Assembly: GCA_033980235.1 (NCBI GenBank)
Contig: CM067064.1
Coordinates: 28,521,781 to 28,585,780, forward strand
Length of the DNA stretch: 64,000 nt
Reading direction: 5' to 3'
Source: Diadema setosum
Taxonomy: Eukaryota; Echinodermata; Echinoidea; Diadematoida; Diadematidae
The translations under genes were made by a program, and so were the position numbers. This document shows, in pieces, positions 14,550 through 25,635 of this stretch. The notes under the pieces were generated by a model, which saw only the letters and a list, made by a program, of their open reading frames with translations, was not told where the DNA came from and ran no database searches. How positions within the stretch are numbered: the first letter of the stretch is position 1; every line of letters starts with the position of its first letter.

Positions 14550-14730
14550 CAATGTTGATGACGTGTCATCATCCCTAAATGGCTATAGTTTTGTAATGAT
14601 TTATTTTTCCCCCACTGCCTGAAAGGACAATTAAAATTTTATTCTACTGCTTCTCTTATGTTTATGTGCATTTCCAAAGTTAAATCTGCAAACTACTAAA
14701 TTGATATTATTGTTCTTCCTAGAAAGGATA

Positions 14731-14937
14731 GACTCATCACCACTACAACTACTAATCAATGAGTGTACTGGTACTATACCACTCACACACTCCTACCACT
14801 TCTACTACATGTATACTGCTTACTCCTCCTACAAACTTTTTACAACTACTGCTGCTATTGCCACAATGTACACTAACCACCAAGCTGCTGCTACTACATT
14901 GTACAACTACTACATGTACAATTATTACTGCACATGA
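14731..14937. repeat. Degenerate ACT/CTA triplet tract
   Basis: Trinucleotide-rich tract (CTACTAC, ACTACTACATGTA and variants). Its frames read as tyrosine/threonine-rich chance peptides. Confidence 0.7.
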
Positions 14938-16991
14938 CTGTAACAAATGTGGATATACAGTAGGGCATATTACCCCATTCTACAACTGTCAACACACAGC
15001 TAAACATTCTCAATCATTTTTGTGACACTTTCTTTTCCAGTGTATTGCATAACAACTTGTTTGAATATTCTGGCAATCCAACTTCCTGTTAGGTACAATT
15101 CAGGGTTTTGTTTTGTTTTTTGGTGTGTGTGTGTGTGTTACATTAGACTGCGAGGTTCATGCACACGTAGAGGACATAAAGTCAATCACAACTGTCAACA
15201 GGGCCATTTTATACTATGAATGAAATTATAACACATGATAACTGGATGATTGGCACACTTTTGAGCCTGAAAGTACAGCCTACAGCATAGCAGAGCTCTT
15301 GCTCAATGACAGCCCCTTTATTCCCCCCCCCCCCCCCCATCCCCTGGGCCCCAAAGCCACAGGGTTATCCCCTGTCTTCTTCGTGCTCCACTGCCCAAGG
15401 GGGGCTATCCCAAGCCTTGACATCCAAGCAGCATGGGCGTACCTGTGAGACCCCTGTGCCTCTGGAATGCCAGGAATGCAAAATCTACAGCCAGCCGGGA
15501 GAGTTTCATTCAATCAGATTGGTATCTCTACCAGAAATAACCAGCTTCCTGACTACCAGACTGCTACATCTAGACGTAGAAAGCCCTCTGTAAATACAGT
15601 AGAACTTCCCTGCCATTACAGGTAGCAGGGGGACAACAGAAAAAAAATCTGAGAATCAAAACATGTTGCATGTTGCTGTCATCTTTGCATAAGTGTATAC
15701 TTTGTGAGCCTGCATGTTGCAATGGTAGAATGTGCATAACCCATTGTAGACTTGTACTTATCAACAATAGACTAAACAAAGTACTGGTATCATTTAAGAA
15801 GAAAGATAAAACACACATGCTGACATTTAACCCGTTCAGTGCCAGTCAGTTTGAAAGGTGTGTACAATGCTATGGGGTTTTCTGTGCCAATCAGCACTCA
15901 AAGTACACAAAGGGCTTAAACACACTTGTCCATCTGATCAGTAGATGGAAAATGCCATAGACCACTGCCGCTGAAGTATTAACAAAACAAGGAAAAGTAG
16001 AAATCACGCGGTGCGTAATATATGTCCCCGCCGGAAGTAGCATTTAGTAGCAAAATGTACAATATAGGTAAAAAGATCAAGGTCAAAGGTCAAAGAAGTC
16101 AAAGGTCAAAATTCTATGTAGAAGTTTTGAAGCCCTCACCTAGTGCCATCACATAAAGCAAACGGAATCGAAATCGGGTTAGAAATGGCGAAGGAGTAGC
16201 ATTTTGTAGCCAATGTACAATATAGGTAAAAAAATCAAGGTCAAAGGTCAAAGAAGTCAAAGGTCAAAATTCTGTGTAGCAGTTTTGAAGCCCTCACCTA
16301 GTGCCATCACATAAAGGAAACAGAATCGAAATCGGGTTAGAAATGGCGAAGGAGTAGCATTTGGTAGCAAAATGTACAATACAGGTCAAAAATCAAGGTC
16401 AAAGGTCAAAGAAGTCAAAGGTCAAAATTCTGTGTAGAAGTTTTGAAGCCCTCACCTAGTGCCATCACTTAAAGCAAACGGAATTGAAATCGGGTTACAA
16501 ATGGCGAAGGAGTAGCATTTTGTAGCAAAATGTACAATATAGGTCAAAAATCAAGGTCAAAGGTCAAAGAAGTCAAAGGTCAAAATTCTGCGTAGAAGTT
16601 TTGAAGCCCTCACCTAGTGCCATCACATAAAGCAAACGGAATTGAAATCGGGTTAGAAATGGCGGAGTAGCATTTTGTAGGCAATGTACAATATAGGTCA
16701 AAAATCAAGGTCAAAGGTCAAAGAAGTCAAAGGTCAAAATTCTGTGTAGAAGTTTTGAAGCCCTCACCTAGTGCCATCATATAAAGCAAACAGAATCAAA
16801 ATCGGGTTAGAAATGGCGAAGGAGTAGCATTTTGAAGCAAAATGTACAATATAGGTCAAAGGTCAAGGTCAAAGGTCACAACTGAAATTCTGTATAGAAG
16901 TTTCAAAGCTCTCATGTAGTGCTATCATATAAAGCAAACAGAATCAAAATCGGGTTAGAAATGGCGAAGGAGTAGCATTTTGAACATTTTG

Positions 16992-17094
16992 ATCACACAC
17001 GGACGCACGGACGGACGGACACACGGACACACGGACACACGGACGCACGGACGGACACACGGACACACGGACACACGGACACACACACGTACGG
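16992..17094. repeat. ACGGAC / ACACGG minisatellite
   Basis: Tandem hexamer-type array of CACACGGACGCACGGACGGA variants directly upstream of the terminal hairpin of the element at 16021-17140. Confidence 0.9.
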
Positions 17095-17107
17095 AGCCCG
17101 TTTCATA

Positions 17108-17137
17108 GTCCCCTGCTCGAACTCGTTCGGCGGGGAC
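17108..17137 (+). other. Terminal hairpin of the tandem-unit element
   Basis: GTCCCC pairs with GGGGAC across TGCT and GC bulges, and the inner CGAAC pairs with GTTCG around a TC loop. The outer part also pairs with the element's left end (TGTCCCCGCCG), so the 3' end can fold on itself or with the 5' end. Confidence 0.7.
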
Positions 17138-17294
17138 AATAATGATATCATAACTCTACTGATTTACTTGTACATACTACTCACTACCACCAGAATGACT
17201 GTGCTAAAATGTCAAATTCTCAAATCTCTTTTTGCTGAACATTGTAAAGTAAGGGAACTTCCATTTAGAGATTAGATGCAAAGATTGCATTCAT

Positions 17295-17476
17295 ACTGTA
17301 GAGCAAAATAATTTCGCAGCATGAAGTTTTTGCGAATTGCCACTTGCATTCAATGCATATACATGTATATTAATATAGTGTAGACAAGAACTTCCACATG
17401 CATTTTATTTTCACGAATCTTGGCTCTGGTGAAAATCACGAAATTAAAATGCACGCGAACATTCCTGGTTTTACAG
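17295..17476. mobile_element. Small interspersed element, CTGGTTTTACAG-ended family, copy 2
   Basis: Starts ACTGTAGAGCAAAATAATTT and ends CCTGGTTTTACAGT. On the minus strand it aligns with 62821-63028 through shared stretches such as GAAGTTCTTGTCT and GCATTGAATGC. Non-coding. Confidence 0.5.
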
Positions 17477-18188
17477 TATCTCATGCAACTTCTAGCCTGC
17501 TCCACCTATACCTTCTGTGATTTTCCAATTTCTGCCTTTGGAAAGGGGGAAGAACCAGTTTAAAATAGAAGACTATGCACGACATACAAAATTCACAGGA
17601 GTTTCCACAAATAGCCTTTTCTCTGTGTAGGCTACAAGATTACCAGTTTCTGTCATCTTTACAAAGGTAACAAAACCGTGCAAAATATACTCCTTGACAA
17701 TTTATTGTGCCAATGCAGTCCTACATCCTCTCTGTTTAGAAAGGGGATACTACAAATATGTAGGCTACTGTCAAAGAAGAAAACAACCAAGTACCTGGTG
17801 GAGGTATTCAGAAGTCACTATTTCATTGTGAACACATTTTTCTAGCATCGTTTCTGCACACTGAGGTCTATTCGACTGTGAAACAAGGCGTGTCTGCGCA
17901 TACCGTAATCCTGCAGTGAATATACCGGTAAGCAATGAATATGTGTGGGGGAACATACAGTTGTAGGTAGGCAATGAAGGCTGTTTGTTATTTGGCAAAG
18001 AAATGCAGTTGCTCAGTCAAGGCATAATACATTAATGTGCATCTACTATTCGTATTGTATGATAGTAAGTTAAGTGAAGCTATTTTCATTTGTGTACAAC
18101 TCTACCACAACAGCATTCTGCACCAAGTGGGCACATGTTGCATTTCAACTTAAAACATTGCCAGGATTTCAACTTCAAGAAAAATAAA

Positions 18189-18754
18189 TTAAAGGGAAGG
18201 TAAACCCAAAGAGCAATGTGGATTGAGTGAAAGCAGCAACATTAGTAGAACACATCAGTGAAAGTTTGAGAAAAATCGGACAATCGATGCAAAAGTTATG
18301 AATTTTTAAAGTTTTGGTGTTGGAACCGCTGGATGAGGAGACTACTAGAGGATATGACGTATGAGTGGACAACAATACAAAGAAAATATAAAGGATATTC
18401 AACAAAAATTCACTTTTCTAGAATTATGAAAGAGCAGTGGACCAACCGCTTTCAGAAAGCAGGGGGAATAATTGCTACCCTTAACTTATGTCAATATCAA
18501 GTTGATGGATTTTGTAATTTTCATGAAAAATGGATTTTTGTAGTATTTTCTTTATATTTTCTTGATATTGTAGTCCACTCATACGTCATAACCTCTAGTA
18601 GTCTCCTCATCCAGCGGTTCCAACACCAAAACTTTAAAAATTCATAACTTTTGCATCGATTGTCCGATTTTCTTCAAACTTTCACTGATGTGTTCTACTA
18701 ATGTTGCTGCTTTCACTCAATCCACATTGTTCTTGGGGTTTATCTTCCCTTTAA
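18189..18754. mobile_element. TTAA-bounded fold-back element (566 bp)
   Basis: Left end TTAAAGGGAAGGTAAACCC, right end GGGTTTATCTTCCCTTTAA. Arms of about 200 bp pair almost completely (for example GTTCCAACACC with GGTGTTGGAAC) around a spacer of about 150 bp. The inner arm sequence (AAATCGGACAATCGATGCAA) is shared with the ends of the much larger element at 35074-37959, so both belong to one fold-back family. No coding capacity. Confidence 0.85.
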
Positions 18755-19813
18755 GGGGAAATAAATGTATTCTGTGCACGTTATTATTCAGACTATTTTA
18801 ATTTTTCAACGAAGTACAAAGAGGAATTATTAATTACCATGAGACAAAAGTTTAATTCTATTCAGTTTATGCTGAATTACAACTACAAATCATTTTTTCT
18901 TACTGATGTGGATAACAAATAGAGCTTATTCTGCTCTAATACTGTGTAAAATCCTTCACATTGTTTTGTGCAAAGGGGCCAATACCTCAACCATCCCATA
19001 GAACATGTACACAAAACAAAAAGCCATAGTAGAGGCCATTCCTTCCTACTATTAACAGGAAACCATAAAAATGCATGCATTTGGCTTTTTATATCCAAAC
19101 TATTTTGAGGGATAGGCTATTGCTGCTTGCTGCAGACTAAAATCACAATGGATTCCTGTATGTCCGATTTCATTTCATTTGATTTGATTCATTATCATTA
19201 TTTCTTTTGTTGCTTCCGCTACGGAAGTAACAATCAACACAAGAGAAGCTATTGACTCTATGACAATTACTCGCATTCAACTACACAGTTCATGTGTGAC
19301 AAATGGCTTACTACAGTCAAATGGAAACTGAAACTGGTGTGGTACCATCACAAATTACTTGGTAATGTACACTGAAATACATTGATATGAGATACACATG
19401 TATGTACAAATGTATGCTCTCGAGACTATTAAACAGAGCTGACATTTCTGAAGAAATGTCGTGACACTCAGTTGTAGGGCAAAACACACTCAAAGGTAAC
19501 CAACCCTGCACTACACAATACAAACGCACACATTCCTAACTGCTTCTACATTGTGGTGCTTTGACAAATTCATTCTGATTGGCCAGATACATGTATATAG
19601 GCCCCTACATGTATTAACTGAATATGTCAATGTTAGTTTGAAAAATACATCAGACTGATTAATTACCTAGTTTCAAAGTCCATTTCTGACCAAATATCCG
19701 TTTCTTGCACAAATAATGGTAGTGCCAATATATGTAAAACACACAGTTCTTTGTACTGCTGATGAGAGAATGGAAAAAGAACCCTAATGAATTGATGTAT
19801 GCTGAAAACATAC

Positions 19814-20203
19814 TTAAAGGGATGGTATAGTTTTGGTTGAGACGTAACTTGAGGGTTTTATCATTTTTTGGTGTGATAGTGAGAAACCTCTTATGAAATA
19901 TGAAAGAGCATATAATTCCAAGAGAGATTCAATGTTTATTTGATGAAAATTGGTTTTGAAATGGCCGAGATATCCAAAACAGAGCGATCCTAATAAAGTG
20001 TGGGACCCACATTTTATTACGATCATTTTGTTTTACTCTGTTTTTGGATGTTTCAGCTTTTCCAAACCTGATTTTTATCAAATAAACTTTGAGTTCCTCT
20101 TAAAATGGTATGCTCTGTACTATTTCATAAGTGTTTTCTTGGTATCTCACAAAAAATTTAAAGCCCAATTTTCATCTCCACCAATACTGTACCATCCCTT
20201 TAA
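19814..20203. mobile_element. TTAAAGGG-bounded MITE, family B copy 1
   Basis: Starts TTAAAGGGATGGTATAGTTT and ends ACTGTACCATCCCTTTAA, with TTAA at both outer ends. The inner arms pair through GATGAAAATTGGTTTTGAAA and its complement. Related copies are at 29854-30245, 51198-51592 and 60663-61070. Confidence 0.8.
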
Positions 20204-22019
20204 CACATTAGCATGCAATGGCCTGGACCTGACTGGATTAAATCAAGATGATAATGATTATAACGATAATCAGGCTAGAAATCAAGTTCACAAATGAGAT
20301 AGGAATGCACTCATCATAATATCTACCAGTGTATTGATTCCTGATAAATCCACCAGCAGAAAATGTCAACTGTGTACATCCCTCAACAAATAAGTTTTTG
20401 AGTGTTTGGTTCATACACTCATAGACATGCCTGTATCCACTATTATGCACTCTATACCAGCAGAAATTTGATATCTTTCTGGATGTGAAATTGAGTTTGA
20501 TTTGTGAGGATATGCATTAAATTAAAAATAAACTGATTGTTTTTTCCCTTTGCCTTTTGTTTTGTCTCCTTTTTTCTTTCTTCATTCAGCAAGATTCTTC
20601 TTCTACTCAATTTAAGTACTTTCATTCATTTATCTCTAGATTTTTCATCCATTTTTTTTTTTTTGCTTCTTTGAAATGATTCATGGGTTTAAACTTTTGT
20701 TGGCACCATAACAATTGGTACAATTAATTTGACAGTTGATCATCACATGGCTGCATCATCCACCAGTTCATCTGTCTGTATGTGACATGTGTGGAAGACA
20801 TTGCTGAAATTTTCCAGTCTCTTTAACAACCTATGAATTTACATTACTGACAATCTGACCATTGTTTCTTTTTGTTATCTTTGTTCCTTGTATTTATATC
20901 TATTTTTTTTTCTAAGATGAGGAAACAAACTGCAATATCATATACAAAAATCAGTGTAAGTGTATTAGTTCAAAGCCCCAATTTAGTTTTGGGAAAGAAA
21001 GACTACAGTGTCTAATTTTGATCCAATAGAATTTGACCTTATCATGATCATGAATATGAAATTTAACCTTTGGATTCATAATGTTTTTCATAGGAGCTTG
21101 AAACCATTCAAAATATGCATTATACTGTCCAAAGCAACTTCTTCTTTTTCTTCTACTTTTTTTTTTATAAAATAATTCATACTTCAGTCAACTCGTAGAA
21201 AAAAAAAGCATAGGAAGGTTTCCTTGAGAAGAATGCCTCTATAGGCTGATTGTATAGGATGACGGCTAATGAAACTCAAGGAAAAGGTATACAGAAGTAA
21301 TTATTCATAATCAGCTGAGAAGAAATAGCACACAGATATGAGTCAATGCTAATCAATAGATAATTATGCATGCAGGTAGTAATTACATTGCAGATTGGTA
21401 GATAGTTCCTTCTTTGTTATGCAATGTGTTCAATATACCAAACGAGAGCTTAAAAAGACACCGAGACTCAAATACCGGTACATGGTTATGTAGATTAGAC
21501 GTAGGGACAAATAAACAGATGTCCTGAAGATAGAAAGAAAAGATACACACTAAGATATAGAGAGAAAAGAGAAAAAGTAAAGCTTGTATGTGAGGTGAGA
21601 TGTGTTCAGATCAGAAGCAATGTGATAATTACACTGCTTGATGGCCATATTGCCCTATATTGCCCATTTCCTATTTGTCTATCCATCCACTAAACTTTTG
21701 ATTGCATGTTATCTAATTTTCTACTACAGTACCATTTTTCATATATTTCATGTAAATCAGTGTACATTGTTTACCCCATTTTCAGTGTACATTTTATCCC
21801 AATGGACAAATCAGTCTCGATGAAGGTTTCAATCTTTTTATAGCAGTACTAATCCAGCCATTAGCTAACTGCTCACAGTATAGTGCCCTCGCACTGCCAA
21901 CTGTTTCAATTTGCCTGCCCTATTCGCTGGCGCTAATTACCTCAAACTATTCCCTATGGGTCATACGCAAATTAAGGGGAGATACAGAGAGCTGTATCAC
22001 ACAACACACACAGATGTAT

Positions 22020-22024
<5 letters not shown>

Positions 22025-22078
<54 letters not shown>
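22025..22078. repeat. (CA)n microsatellite
   Basis: About 27 uninterrupted CA dinucleotides. Confidence 0.95.
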
Positions 22079-22081
<3 letters not shown>

Positions 22082-24511
22082 TAGCATAGAAAATACAACT
22101 GGCAAGGCTAAGTACACTTGATTGCATAATCATATTGACAAATTGCCCACAACTGGAACAAGCTTTGAATAACAAAAATAAAGAGCTCTATTTAAAACAA
22201 CTATACAACCCGTCATAAAGTATTCTGAAACAGAGGAGCTGCCCATTCAGTTTAATGATAACTAATTTACATACTAACGAGTAGAAAGATCAATTCATTC
22301 ACTTACTGTGATCAGTGCTAGGTACATGTATTGGCACTACTCTAGCTCAGTGTAGCAGGATCACCAGTATTTAGATGACATTAAAATCAGGGAGGTCCCA
22401 AACAGCAATGATGTAAATGGTGAATAATAATTGGTGAATAATACACTCCCTCAAATCTCTACTGTATCTTTCAGTTATAATTGTTATTGTGCGCTTTTAC
22501 CTCAGTCATGCTAACAAGTAAAGACAGCACAAATTGATTCCCTCAAACAAATGAACGTATAAAAGTAAAACAAGAATGGGTATATAGCAGTCAGACACCA
22601 ATGCACCTTGAAAGAAGCAACACAAGGCCATCCAAACAGGCAACTGAATGGTTTCAGCCCACTCAAAAGAGAACCAAATCTATTTCCACTTCTCCCCACA
22701 CTATTTGCTATCTGGTAGGTACAGTGCACATTGCATACTCTTCTATTTATGAGAAAAAAAAATCTAGTTCCACTGCAGTATGGCCCAGAAGTTAGGGAAA
22801 CAATGACAATTTTCATAGAAAAACTGGTCACACTATAATCAGAATTAATGGCTTTGCATAGTTATAAGTCATCTTGATCATTTCTAGAACTGAAATAAAT
22901 TTGTGCTGAACACTGTATACTTTGTATTTGTATCCACAAATGTATCATTTTGGTACAATGGTTCCACAATAATGTTTGCTTGGGGGATTTTTGTTCTTTT
23001 TTTGTGTGTGTGTAATACTTCAGTCACCAGTTCATGAAAAGAAACTGCGGACTTTCAATGGAATTATTGTCTATGCACTCTACACGTACACAGATGAAAG
23101 CTGTTTTTTATGGAAATGAAAAATGCAAAGTTTTACATTGCATATTTCAGTGGTCTGAGAAGACATTTTCTCAAGCTCCCAATTTGGCAGCACATGACTA
23201 CATTGATTGACAGGTCATTAACCTCCTTATTTGTGTTTTCATAAATGGGTCCTTTCTTCCTTTGTTGTAGCACCTGTCAGTTGGTAGTCTGTAGGTTCAG
23301 ACTTCATCTTTGTCTGCTCAGCACAGAAACAAAGAATATCATGACCAAAAAAGTGAAGAAAATAGACAGAATGTCCACTACGTTTTTTCAGTTGTCAAGA
23401 TATTTGCACACAAAAGAGATGAAATAAGGTACACATTCTAATCACAATGGGAAAAATAAAATTATTAATTTGATAATCTATTGATTCTTCAAGTGCAATG
23501 ATATCTTGCAGGTCTGAATGAACAGACTCTAAACTACAATAAAACACCTGGCATGGCTAAAACAGCCCATGCATATCATTGCTCAATTATATGCCTATTG
23601 TCCTGATGCAAAAATGTCATTGTTGAGATCTTGTACAACCCGCACTTGAACAGCTGCTCATTAATGTATTCATGTACAGGAGCCCTGGAAGTTGAGCCAT
23701 TTAACCCTTTAAAGGGCACAATCCCTTTTGCAAACATCATGAAATTTTGCATGGTTGAAAAATAAGCCTTCTAACATCACATATGAAATCTTGCTGTAAC
23801 ACACATCAGAGTCCAAAAACAAATACAAAGAGAGAAATGAAAAAGAAATCCTGTCACTCCTGAATACAGTATATATAAAATATAAAAGTACTGTTTCCCC
23901 TCCATCATAAAGAAGCTTTCAGTTTAATTATTCTGAGGAAAGGTCTGAATTACCTTGTACCTCTACAATGTACCAGCTTATGAAAGGAATCTATTTTTTT
24001 AGGGTTGCAAAAGGGACACAGAAAGATTGGCAGTTCTGAGCATTAAGGTAACTCTTCTCACATTTTTGCTAAATGTAAACTTTGTGTATGAAATAAAATT
24101 ATTGATTGGAAAAATGTGACATGAGAGTAACACTGACCAACCCGGAACCGAGGCTAGTTCCTGTGACGCATTTAATCAACTTCTATAAAGGCTCATGGCT
24201 GCATCATGGGGCTCACAAAACTTTCAATTGAATTGGACTGTCTGGGCAGAGAGCTGGAAAATTTGGATGGAAAATGAAATGGCTAAACAATTAAACCTGA
24301 ACTAAAACTTAGCTGCATGAATTTCTTTATCTTTTTTTAAATGGAATGAGAGTTCAGTCTTTTTCTGCAAGATGTTTTAAGCAATACCTTACTTATCATT
24401 CATTTGGTACTAACACATGATGGGACAGCCTCATTTAATTTTCAACATTTGTCCAATTTTGTTGAATGCTATTCACACGTCACAAAGAAGACCAAACCAA
24501 GGAAAGGATAA

Positions 24512-24553
24512 AGTTTGTTGAACTCAACCAGAGTTTGTTGAACTCAACCAGAG
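24512..24553. repeat. 20 bp tandem duplication
   Basis: Two adjacent exact copies of a unit containing GTTTGTTGAACTCAACCAGA. The unit itself contains the palindrome GTTGAACTCAAC-like core. Confidence 0.85.
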
Positions 24554-25431
24554 TGTAAATGAGGTCAGACTACATGGTGACCTTGCCTGCATGACCTTGC
24601 ATGACCTTCAGTTGCCCAACATCACAGACAGCTTGGGGAACAAGAGTGATTGATTGGGGGGCGTGTCATGTGGAGGAGATCATCCAGGTTGCATTCAGGT
24701 GACCAGAGGATCAAATCTCGAGATCCCTGTTACGCAAAAAAAGTCGGCTCCCAGCTGCAATTTCATGGCCGGCTTGAAGTCGCCTGGAAGTCGCTTGCCA
24801 TAAAGCTCATTCACACGTGAGCTTCACGGCAGCTCAAGCTGCACGTTACTGGGATGGGCAGGCTACGCAGTCGCTCTCCATGCTCCTCCATAGAAGTGCC
24901 TATTGCTATTTTTTTTTTCAGATTTGATTCTAATTCTTGTGTTCATACTCAACCTCACTGTTGACTGGCAATGGCATGCAGCTTGCCACAGCATGTTATG
25001 TAATACATTCTCAAAATTCTTGATGTGTCTGCATGTACGTAATTATGCTTTGAAGTATCAATATATAGTATGCAAATTCTACAAATGGCAACAAGTATAA
25101 AGCGCAGAGCTGATTAGCCATTGCTCTGCTGTTCTACATGGTCAATGCAATTGCTAAACTTTATAGGCCAACATAATATGAGTCCTTTTTACAAGGAAAG
25201 GCCTTCAGCATAATACTGTGAAGTGACTTTCACATGATTGCACAAGTTAAAACATTAACAACAAATTGTATTTATTGTATATTCTATGATGGAAATATGT
25301 TCAGTCCTTCATCCCCCCCCCCTCCAAGAATGGCCCCACATCAAATGACTGCATATCAACCACAATAGGATAAAACAACAATGGAAAAACAATGACTGAA
25401 TAACAACAAAATATGCCAGGCATTCCATGTT

Positions 25432-25635
25432 GTGTCTCTTCCCTGTGACGCGTACATTACAAGTGAGCAAGGCATTTTACATGCACCTGTGCTCCAGTCA
25501 TGCAGGCAGGTGGACAAGGGCAGAGCACTTATCCAGGTTGCATGGAAGGCCTGGAAAACCCGCCGGTTGCTAGAGAGAAGACTGGTGGAGGTAGGCTATG
25601 TCCTCATCCCCGTTGGGAGCAGCCTGTCGTCATGA
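25432..25635 (+). other. Open frame with an IQ-like stretch, doubtful
   Basis: A 67-codon frame that includes ALIQVAWKAWKTRRLLERR. This fits the spacing of an IQ calmodulin-binding motif with alanine in place of the usual glycine. There is no convincing acceptor or donor flanking the frame and no wider homology that I recognise. It sits in a slightly GC-richer patch. Probably chance. Confidence 0.1.

Larger units (their letters stand above)
10393..16020. other. Unassigned non-coding sequence
   Basis: No supported exon. It contains a poly-A run at 12351-12380, poly-C at 13358-13373 and 15325-15339, a CTA/ACT-rich tract at 14731-14937, and GC-richer patches at 11310-11480 and 14340-14560 that may be conserved non-coding elements. 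Confidence 0.45.
16021..17140. mobile_element. Hairpin-ended element with six ~157 bp tandem units (possible Helentron-type, non-autonomous)
   Basis: Starts TGTCCCCGCCG at 16023 and ends CGGCGGGGACAAT, short inverted ends. Between them are six tandem units beginning GTAGCATTT at 16037, 16196, 16354, 16512, 16667 and 16824 (155-159 bp, the last about 148), then a partial unit at 16972, an ACGGAC/ACACGG minisatellite and a terminal hairpin. Every unit carries AGGTCAAAGGTCA. Inverted ends, tandem units, a microsatellite and a 3' hairpin together resemble helentron-associated interspersed elements; the classification is inference. Confidence 0.75.

Noticed and set aside
16021..17140. CRISPR-like regularly spaced repeats
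   Set aside because: Units are contiguous tandem repeats with no unique spacers, and the sequence is eukaryotic in character.
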